From Mycteria americana (Eukaryota; Chordata; Aves; Ciconiiformes; Ciconiidae), in the NCBI RefSeq assembly GCF_035582795.1, contig NC_134379.1, positions 2,356,001 through 2,420,000 on the forward strand: 64,000 nucleotides of DNA, in the 5' to 3' direction. This document shows positions 55,711 to 64,000 of the stretch, piece after piece. Each line of letters starts with the position of its first letter. Position 1 is the first letter of the stretch. The position numbers were made by a program, and so were the translations under genes. The notes under the pieces were generated by a model, which worked only from the letters and a program-made list of their open reading frames with translations, did not search any database and was not told the origin of the DNA.

Positions 55711-57987
55711 TGCCAGTGAGTGATGTTGTGATTGATATTTTGAACTTCATTCACCTGGAGTGAAAAGTTGAATTTCCTCCTGTATCTGTTGAGAAAGAGG
55801 AAGCTTGTAAGGTGTTTTGGATTCCTAGCTGTTTCTGGTTATACTGATAACCTGTGAATTATAACTTTTTTCTTCTCTGAAAGCTACTCTGTTTAGTGAA
55901 CAAATACACTTTAAAGGACTTTTCATCTGCATATCTCTCAAAAGTAGTATTCTTCTTATTTTGGTGTAACAGATATTTTACTCCCTTTGACTGCAGTTAA
56001 CGTGGGAAACGTCATCTCTAAATTCAGTAATTTGTAGGGAGATTTTGCAATGATTAGTTGGCTGAGATACCACAGTGGCGACAGTATTACTTACCTGGTA
56101 TTTCTAATTGAAAAGATAATGAAGTATACTTTGTCCCTAACAGAATACTTCAGGGCCCCCTCCTGTATTTTGCTGAATGCCCACGCTTTTTACCCAGACC
56201 GGGACATGCAGCAAAGGCATTCAAAGACTTTTGCAGAATCCGCTCACAGCCTAGTGCTTGCATCTTCAGTGGCTGCAGGAGAAGCTGTCAATGAATGTAG
56301 GCTTGCAACAAATCTGGGAAAAGAGGAGGTGTCATTAAACCTATTTTTGGTAGGGAAAGCAAAGAATCTCCAGGCTAGGGAGTAACTTGGATCTCTTGAC
56401 TCCATATCATAACTCTGTAAGACTAGTAGCCGAAATGGGCTGCACAGTGCTTTCTGTACAGGATTCTCTTACACTAGGCAAAACCTCTTTCAGTGATAAA
56501 TTTGATGCAAAACTCCCCCACCTACCCCCTTAATTCTGTTTGTTAAAAAAGATACATTCTCTCATTCATGCAGATCAGATCTGTTCAACACTTGAACTTT
56601 GTCGAAGAGCACTGGGAGGGCTCCTTGCCGAAGGCTTCAATTCTGCTCTCTTCTCAGTTGCGGAACTGTCTTTTACTGTTGTTATTCACTTTTATCTTGG
56701 TGGCAGGGCTTGACCTGGAGAGTGTTAGGCCGTTGCTCCAGGAACATGTGGAATTTTGTACTTCATGAGGATGTAAAAGTAGAGATCTTTCAGTACTTTG
56801 TGGTTTTAGGAACTGGAGTACGGATATCAATTGGATTTAAATTTGGCTATTTATTTGGATTGATATTTGGATTTACTGAGTATTTTTGAGGGGTGAAAAT
56901 TTGGTGCTATGGATCTAAGCAGGAAGGACATGATGAAGAAATGGGTTCTGAAAGATAAATTTGAAGGAGGAGGGAAGGACTTGGAGCGTGTAGGAGGCTA
57001 GAGGCTTGTCGAGCATGAGACTCAAAGTTGAGTGCAGAATACCTTGGAAAGAAGAGTCAGAGGATCACTGGGTATGTTGAAGAGCCTCAGGAGTGAAGTG
57101 ATTTTGATCATAGTATGTAAGAGTGAGTGATCCAGAGGAGCTCAGTGAGCTCTAAATCATCAGATTCCCTCCCATAATAACAGCTGTGATGTTGCTTTGG
57201 AACTTGCAAGGAACATGAATGATTTGGTGTGTGCATCCTGTGGGTATGGTCCAGTTCAAAATGCATACGGCATGGCGGATAAAAAGCCAGATTTGTGGTT
57301 TAGGAAAAGAAAATACGTGACAAACAAGTGTCTTGGCACTTAAAATCTGCATCCATTGCAGCTGTTGGTACTTGGTTATTTGAGAGGAATCCTAGTGGCT
57401 TGTGCCAGTTTGGGCTCTGTAGTTTTGGAACCAAAGCTACTGCTTGAGGCTAAAGACCTGCCTGGATGGCTGTTCAAAATCTGCATGAAAGTGAAGTTAT
57501 TTAGCCAGGGAGCAGGGAGAGGGCTGGTTTTGTTTTTTGTGCTGCATCCTTTATTTAATTTCCTGAAATCCTTAGGCTCAGTCCTTCGTCAGAGCTGAGT
57601 TGAGGTTTGTTTTTTTTTTTTTTTTGATTTATAGCTTGAAGCACTGATTCTGGCAGTGTCTGCATTCAAGCCAACTGTTCTGTCCCTTTAAAATCGCAGG
57701 CAAATACTATCTTTGAATAAGTCCAGATTGCCAGATTGCTGCCTCCCAGTGCCTGTTACCCAAGCCATAGTGAGCTATTTACTCCAGGTGCAGAATTCTG
57801 CATTGCTTGCTGGACTACATATATGGTTGCTCTTTCTCTCTGCCTTTTTGTGAAGTAGGTTGCAAGGGCAGATCTAAAACTGGAGCAGATCTTACAAATG
57901 CTTCACATCAGCGCTTACATATCTACAAAACAAAGCCCAAATTGATGATGAGAGCTGAAGGGGGAAAAAAAAATCCTTTCTGGGGGG

Positions 57988-58016
57988 GTGTGTGTGTGTG
58001 TGCGTGTGTGTATGTG
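57988..58016. repeat. (TG)n microsatellite
   Basis: About 14 units, interrupted by CG and TA, preceded by a G7 run. Confidence 0.95.
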
Positions 58017-59964
58017 CTGCAGTCTCCTTAAGGCTGCCTTTCAAACAAGCAGCTAATGCATCACTGCCTTTGGAATAAACTGCTACGTCACTGATAGCAC
58101 TTGGCATGTTACAGTGCTGGGATCAATGCAGGCTCCTAGCTGCGATGTGCGTCAGGTATGTCTGTAATGAATGCTTTTTTTCTTGGAGGCTAGAACAGAA
58201 GAGAACTGCACAGGCTTTCCTTTTGTCTAACAGCAGGCCTAGGGTCTAAAGAGGGGGATGGTTTTCATATGATATTTGCCATTTGGGTTCTGAGTAGTAT
58301 TACGTTTAGGAAATGAGCTTTGTAGAGCGTGTGTGTGTTTGGTGGTAAGTATTGTATCAGAATGACACACCCTTGTGTAGCATATTTTTGTAGGGATGTT
58401 GCAGCAAATCGTGTCCATTGATTTCATAGCAGTGCATTCGGCTGGTGGAAGGCACAATGAATATTTTTAACCAATGCTGAAGCTGCTCCCCTAACATCAA
58501 GCTGTGTGTAGCTGTAGGATTTGTTTCCTTGCAGCTACAATGGTCAGAAGCTGGGTTGGGGGCTGTGGGTGGGGTTTTTTGGAGCACAGGCAAATATTTG
58601 GGAAACAATTTTCACAAAAACTGAGAAATAAAAATTCAGTTATGCTGTGTATCAATTTTAATCTCAAATCAGGATCAAAACCAGGAAATCTAATGGAACC
58701 ACAGATCGTGCAAGTATTTTATTTTGAAAATGATGGAACATACCATTTTCTACATGAAATACATACCCAGTAGAGTCACTGAATGTCTGTTGGGTTTTGC
58801 TGGTCTTCCGTAGCGATGACCAGAAGAGAAAGTGACACACATTTTATCAAGCAGAGTCTGCAGGTTCCCGATTCTCTACCCTTATGATGGCTTATTTGGA
58901 ACTGGTGAGATGGTGGGTTTGTGGTAGCCTCCCTGCAGAGATAAGGGAAGTAGGGGCCTGGAGAACCTGGGAGAGGAGACTTCCATGGCTGGAGTGTGCT
59001 GGGGTGTGGGAGGCTGCGACCCTGAGTTTGCTCGGGCAGGCTGGGAGCGGGGATCTGTACCACGGCTGGGTAAGTGGTGTGGCGGGAGGCCTCTCAAGAT
59101 GGAGCCAGTGCTGGAAAATATTTCAAGACAAGTTGCTTTTTCTTACGTACTTCTGTTTTAAAATGAATTAAATGGGAAATTTTTGGTGTACTTCATAGTT
59201 GGGTAGTTTCAGTAGTTCTTCAAAGAGGAAAAAAAGGCTGACAGGTGAGAGAGGCATTTAGTTATTAGGTAGATATATAATGCTGGGGTTTTTTGGTTTG
59301 TTTAAACTCTGTTCTTTCCCTGGTATCTCTTGTCTCTGCTGTCTGGTGAAGAGATTTATTTCCACCGTCACTGCCTCCTTCACTGCCACAGTGTGTCGCT
59401 GTCCCCTTTACCCTTCTGCTGACAATACTGGAAGAAATTGGATGCGCACAGAGTTGTTTGCCTGCACTTTATCAGACACATGGCACTTGCTGTTGGTCGT
59501 CGCTCATATTGCCTGTACTATTCTTAGTTCCCTATCTCCTGCAGTAACCTCACCTTGCCCTTCAGGGCTCAAGGTTGCGTACTGTCATCATGTTAATGTG
59601 ACAATTTTCTTCTGGGTACTGGTTCCTTTTTTTGAGTGATCCGCTCCTGGGTGATTGCATGGCTTTTGCTCAGACTCTTGGAATGTGTGTGCATCAAATA
59701 AAAGCTGTGCTACTGGGATATGGCCCTACACCAGGACAGACCCAAATGTCCTCAAATTTAAAAATGTAATCCAGTTGCTGTGTCTTGTTCCAGCCCAGGT
59801 TTGATCGTCACTGTGTTGCTGCACTCATTGCCCTTGCTTATCCTTTCCCAACCTCCAAATTTTCAATTTATGTTTTTGCACGTGCTCGATACTGAGTAAA
59901 CATTCTTCCTTTCTCCAGTGATGTTACTGGACCCTGGAGTACTGTGGCACTTTGCTTGTGAGGA

Positions 59965-60095
59965 TAATTATTCTTACAGCACTTGGAGTGATCTCATCTC
60001 CATTTTATAGGTGGAGAAACAGAGGCACAGAAAACGCCAGTGACTTGTCCCGGGTCTCCTGGCTTCCAGGCTGGTGTCCACTGTGATCTGTTGTC
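59965..60095 (-). mobile_element. MIR-like SINE relic
   Basis: The plus strand reads CATTTTATAGGTGGAGAAAC, then AGAGGCACAGAAAA and GTGACTTGTCCCGGGTCTCC, the complement of the MIR core. It ends close to the CpG block ahead of the alternative ACACA exon. Confidence 0.6.
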
Positions 60096-60239
60096 TCGTG
60101 CCTGGATCGCCACTGTGCTCTGTGTGCCTGTACGAACTGTGCATCTGACTTTCTTCTCTGCAGCCCTGGAAATGCTTTCCTTGATACCTCCCCACCCACT
60201 GTGAAAGTCTGATATTAAATCCTACAGGTTGATTGAATT

Positions 60240-60842
60240 CTCTCGGCTCGCTGGCCCTCATAGTTGCTCCTTTGCTCTCGCAAAGCTAGCTGCGGAGGAG
60301 GTGCTCGCCTGCTCCCGGCGCAGTTGTGTGGCCAGCGGTGCAGGGTTCCTCTGGATGCTGACGGAGCGCGCGGGGAAGCTGTGCGGTCGCCGCTTCCTTG
60401 CGTGACCCCCATTGTGGGCAGCGTGAGCTGGGGCTGACCGTGGCTGCGAACGGCCGCCGTGCATCGTGTGGGCTGCAGCAGCGGTGCTGTGTGTTAAGCC
60501 TGATTACGTAACCTGTAGATCATTTTCTCTCTTTCCTGATCAGCTGCTTTCCTCTGAATGCAGAAGAGGGAAGCTGCTACCCTCTCTGTGCATGCTGCGT
60601 CACAGGAAGAGTGACTGAGAGAGAGGGGTGGTGGAAAGCAAGGGACAAAGGTTAAAAGATTAAAGCAATCTGGGAAGTGCCACTGCTTCAAGGAGAACTG
60701 CCTGAGTGCACGAGACTCTCTGCAGCTTTCTCCTGCTGGTTTTTGAGCTGCACTATTGAAAAAAAAAAAAAAAAATAGCAGCAGCTACACTAGACGAGTC
60801 ATAAGCAAGCCCGAAATCTGTTAATCCCTTCACTGAGACAGC
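60240..60842 (+). promoter_or_regulatory. ACACA: Promoter and leader of the alternative ACACA first exon (promoter III)
   Basis: A small CpG-bearing block (60.24-60.48 kb) precedes the exon with ATG at 60843. Downstream come TGCTGCGTCACAGGAAG (60594-60610), a CRE/MARE-like site beside an ETS-like core, and an A17 run at 60759-60775. No TATA box is clear. In mammals promoter III is tissue-restricted, including mammary gland; its use in birds is not shown by the sequence. Confidence 0.6.
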
Positions 60843-60895
60843 ATGGAGGATTCTGCAGAGCAGAGTCAGGAAATGAGATATCACATGCTGCAAAG
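60843..60895 (+). CDS. ACACA: ACACA alternative first coding exon (exon 5A type)
   Basis: ATG at 60843, donor CTGCAAAG|GTAAGA at 60896. It encodes MEDSAEQSQEMRYHMLQ plus two bases (AG), close to the human promoter III N-terminus MEGSPEENKEMRYYMLQ. The exon ends in the same phase, and with the same AG, as the main exon at 50168, so both can splice to the same downstream exon. The isoform would replace the 75-residue serine-rich N-terminus with 17 residues. Confidence 0.93.
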
Positions 60896-61879
60896 GTAAG
60901 AATTACAGATATGATCGTTTCCTCGTAGCAGCAGCCGTCTCGGACTGAGGCAGTTGGGCACTCTGTACTGGAAATGCATACCGGTATTTTTCATGTTAAT
61001 TTTATCCTCTGAAACCTCACCAGTGACTGTGAGGTATCTGTGCATGCAGTCTGTAAGAAAGATGCTAGAATACATCTTAGTTGGGGAATCAGTGGTAACT
61101 TCTGACCTCTATAAACTGAAGGATAGATGGGCATTTTGAAAGTTCCTACGTAACAAAACACTGCAGTTGTGACCTGGTGATTAATAGGGATGACTCTTAC
61201 TAACTCAGCATTTATTCTGTTTTGTTTAGAGCTTGGTGTTGTTTCTTCCTTGCTGCCCAACTTCTACCTCATCTTACCCTGCAAAAAGAAGGAAAACTCC
61301 TGTTTTGATTATAATGTGTAGCCTGTGGTTATTAGTAAATAAACTTAATGCTCTTGGTATGCTTACTGTCACAAATTAAATGGAACTATACTTGCTTATA
61401 AGCAAGTGTTTGTGCGTTATTCTGGATGATGAACCTCTGGTTGTTTTGACATTTTATCTGTAGCAGTATCTTTATGTGTGTAGTAATTTCAACTTGGCAG
61501 GATAATTCATATTCATACACGTTCACAGATTCTGACCCCAAGATTTTTATCTCTTTTCTATTTTTGTTGGGACTGTTCTCAATAAACCTGCAATGAATAA
61601 ACCTGTCTCACTTGTTGGACTGTGCTCCTTCCTTGCCATGCCATAGATTCTGACCCTCTTGAAATACACAAGTTTAGTAGAAATTCAACATTAACTACAC
61701 CTTTCCTCTTTTTCTTGCCTGTTGGCTCCTGTCCTTGAATTCCTGGGCTGAGATTATCACAGAGCGGTTTGTGAACTCTTACTGATAGGGACAAGTTTTA
61801 AGTTCAGTGACGATGTCTATCTCTGAAAGTACAGCTTGCTGGAAGAAGGGAAAGTACACGGAAGAAGAACCTCTGCACA

Positions 61880-61990
61880 CTTAACTTATTCTTATGCCCT
61901 TCTCTGGGTATCGGCCAGCAGCTCTTCTTTGAGACAAGTTACTAGACTGGATGTACTTTGGTCTGACCTAGTACAGCCATTTATATGTCC
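61880..61990 (+). mobile_element. Ancient CR1 3' end fragment
   Basis: GGGTATCGGCCAGCAGC, then ACTAGACTGGATGTACTTTG and GTCTGACCTAGTACAGCCAT, matches the end of old CR1/L3-type elements (a form of TGGACC-TTGGTCTGACCCAGTA). Short and decayed. Confidence 0.7.
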
Positions 61991-62266
61991 CAGAATATCA
62001 CTGGGAAATAGGCTTCTGGTTTTTAGCATGCTTTAAAATCACCCTAATGATCTTGTTTTTCCTGTTACCTTTACTTTTCCCACTCTTGGCTTCCTGGATT
62101 GCTTCAAAGTCTCTTTCACTGTGCTTACAACAGGTTTTCCCTTCCCAGTTAAGCTCAACATTTGCAAGACTATAACCTGAAGTTCTCCACCAGCATGGCC
62201 ATTTGTCATGGGAATCTCTCACGTGTGGGAGAGGAAGATTGATGTGTTAATGCAGAACACAGGATC

Positions 62267-62557
62267 TGAATTTCAAGTGCTGTAAATACACTTTCTTGCT
62301 GTTCTGGAAATCCTCACACAGTCGGGGTTCCGCCGCAGTAGGACGTCACAGCCAAAGTAGATGGTGTGCACGAAGGCGGAGAGGCAGGGAAGGATCCACT
62401 CCGTCCCGTGCATGGTAGATAAGGACGTCTTTATGGTCAGAGCTGGGCACTGATCTTGCCTTACCTGAAAGATTGCCTCTCGTTCTAGTATAGTTCTTGG
62501 TTGGTTGTACCAGGATTTAGCATATACCTCTTTGTATATGTTGTGCTAGATGATATC
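62267..62557 (-). other. Antisense coding-like open frame, unidentified
   Basis: On the minus strand a frame stays open for about 95 codons from a TAG near 62558 to a TGA near 62267. Its central part, WILPCLSAFVHTIYFGCDVL preceded by MHGTE, is GC-rich at third positions, unlike the surrounding intron, and has a hydrophobic helix-like run. Possible donors are CAG|GTAAGG (near 62465) and TGT|GTGAGG (near 62320). A second frame is also open over part of it. I do not recognise the protein; it may be a pseudogene fragment, an exon of an antisense transcript or chance. Confidence 0.25.
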
Positions 62558-63639
62558 CTAGATCAAGATCCTTTTTGTTAAGGGGTACTGCAAAGCGCAG
62601 TGTAGTCTGTGTTAGTACTGTGAGCGTTCATAGGGAAGATGAGATTTAAACCAGAGACTTAAACCAGAAGAGGAGAATCTGGATTTAAACCAGATACTAG
62701 CTACAGTTTGTTCAGGGCTTCTTTCATCAGCAAGCTTTTTAGTCAAAATACTGGTCTGTGGTGTTGCTGTGCTCCTGATGAAGAGTTAAGGAGGGTCTGC
62801 ATTCCAGATGGGTAAATCTTCATAAGCCATAACGTATTTATGAGGGAACATGAGGGGGAATCTGTGTGTTTCTTCTCAGGCTGTCACCAAGCACCTCTCA
62901 CAGCAGCTCGTTCAAGCCAGGATGCTTCAAACCTTGCATGGGGCAGTGAACTTCACAGGTATAGCTCTCGGGCTACTTGCCCTTGGTGGCTGTGTTTAAA
63001 AGGAGACCTCTTGATGTTGTACGTGACTCGGCTCGTCCTTGGGTTGGTTTTCCCTTCGTGCCCTCCCCCAGCAATTCCAGTCACTTTGTGCCGCATGCCA
63101 TCCCATTTCCCAGTGGAGTTGCTCAATGGTATCAGCACTTCAGCAGCTGATTAGGCCAGAGGTTCCTGATGGCTTTCCCGTGGCTGAAGGGCAGCCAGCA
63201 GGGCCCGCGTGGCTCCTGGGGACAGATGCTGCCAGTCACACAGCTGCTCCGGTGGCACTGGCCCCCTTGGATGCAGTTGGGTCTTTCCAAAGCATTGAGT
63301 AGTTTTTTTAAATACCTTCCCAATATTCATCTCTCCTTCCTACAGAAAGGTTCTGTAATCCTGAGTGGTGGCATGGGTAAGGACTTCAGTGTGTTCATGG
63401 GAAAGGAACCTGTAATTAAATACAGTAAGAAAAATGGGTAAACTGTGGGGTGACCCGAGGCTTTAAAATAAAAAGTACCTTGTTATTGCCGCAGTCACGC
63501 TGCACTACGGTAGACGCGTGGTGCGAGAGTAGGTCTTTGCTTTTCTATTGAGTTTCCTCTCACAATTTCAGCTTAGTAAATTTTAGCAAATCAAATCCTG
63601 TCGTGTTTGCAAAAGCAAAGGGCGATGTATCCATGTGTC

Positions 63640-63735
63640 GCTTCTGAGGAAGCTGAAGCATAAGAAGGGGAAGCAACTGTCCCATTCCCACACAGAGAGA
63701 CGGTGGCAGAGCACAGGGTTGATCTTGTCAGACAC
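63640..63735 (-). mobile_element. MIR-like SINE relic
   Basis: The plus strand reads GAGGAAGCTGAAGCATAAGA, AGCAACTGTCCCATTC and GGTGGCAGAGCACAGG, a decayed complement of the MIR core. Confidence 0.5.
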
Positions 63736-64000
63736 AAAATTGGCTTTCACTGCTTGTAGTAGAAGTAACATGATTAATTTGTCCTCTAGGAAGATATTTA
63801 AGACTGGATGGTGGAAAATTCTTGTAAAATGATAGCAGTCTCTCATTTATACCTGGAGACTTATTTGCTGTGGTTCCCAAACAGGATTTCTTTATGGAGT
63901 CTGATCTTAGTAGCTTGTTTCACCAAAGCCAGAAAGCGTTGTTGTCATTTCCCAGCTTTCCTAGATCAAAAGCAATGTGGTGGAGTACCGTTGTTCTGTG

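Larger units (their letters stand above)
50169..60240 (+). other. ACACA: ACACA intron upstream of the alternative first exon
   Basis: About 10 kb of intron. It holds an old CR1 relic (51.05-51.85 kb), a MIR-like relic (52.66-52.79 kb), a 30-bp period duplication (55663-55710), a TG repeat (57988-58016) and a T-run near 57610. No exon is recognisable. Confidence 0.75.
60896..64000 (+). other. ACACA: ACACA intron to window end
   Basis: The shared next exon (with the AMPK site motif) is not present before 64000. The intron holds a CR1 relic (61.88-61.99 kb), an antisense coding-like frame (62.27-62.56 kb), repeated TTTAAACCAGA motifs (62.64-62.69 kb) and a MIR-like relic near the end. Confidence 0.75.

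Noticed and set aside
58504-58773. Plus-strand 89-codon frame
   Set aside because: Single-frame chance opening in AT-rich intron without homology.
1-64000. CRISPR arrays, tRNA or rRNA genes, endogenous retrovirus
   Set aside because: No regularly spaced repeats, no tRNA cloverleaf motifs with A and B boxes, and no LTR or retroviral gene signature were seen.

Overview
This is a vertebrate nuclear genomic window, almost certainly from a bird. Evidence: CR1 LINE 3' ends with the avian-type octamer tail (around 10.5 kb, and antisense at 49.4 kb), compact introns with canonical GT/AG junctions, CpG-island promoters, and a gene order (TADA2A, C17orf78, ACACA) that is the conserved neighbourhood of human 17q12 and, from memory, of chicken chromosome 19. 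I cannot name the species. No prokaryotic, viral or CRISPR features are present.

Layout. 1-2.6 kb: GC-rich left edge, possibly the promoter region of the next gene (DUSP14 by synteny; not proven). 3-30.2 kb: the complete TADA2A gene on the minus strand, first exon in a CpG island at 30.15-30.25 kb and stop codon at 4.824 kb. I resolved all 15 coding exons; together they make a 1332-nt reading frame (443 codons plus stop), the known length of the human protein. 33.9-36.95 kb: C17orf78 orthologue, minus strand, five coding exons resolved and the terminal exon uncertain. 37-42 kb: intergenic sequence with an unexplained GC-rich block at 37.3-38.0 kb. 42-64 kb: the 5' end of ACACA (acetyl-CoA carboxylase alpha) on the plus strand: a CpG-island promoter with paired CCAAT/GC modules and a DR4 plus SRE-like element, a leader exon ending at 43046, the 47-nt leader exon (47873-47919), the first main coding exon (49916-50168), and an alternative first exon (ATG at 60843) matching the mammalian promoter III exon 5A. 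The exon shared by all isoforms (the one carrying the AMPK site) lies beyond the right edge.

How the genes work together. TADA2A is a chromatin adaptor of GCN5/PCAF acetyltransferase complexes, C17orf78 is an uncharacterised single-pass membrane protein, and ACACA is the rate-limiting enzyme of fatty acid synthesis. They do not form a functional unit; the order is conserved synteny. The most informative parts are the ACACA leader and promoters: several start sites, a 47-nt exon whose presence changes the upstream reading frame, and a conserved in-frame N-terminal extension.

The rest is intron or intergenic DNA with decayed CR1 copies, a few MIR-like relics, simple repeats and small inverted repeats. 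I found no new system. The least explained item is a coding-like antisense open frame at 62.3 kb inside ACACA.
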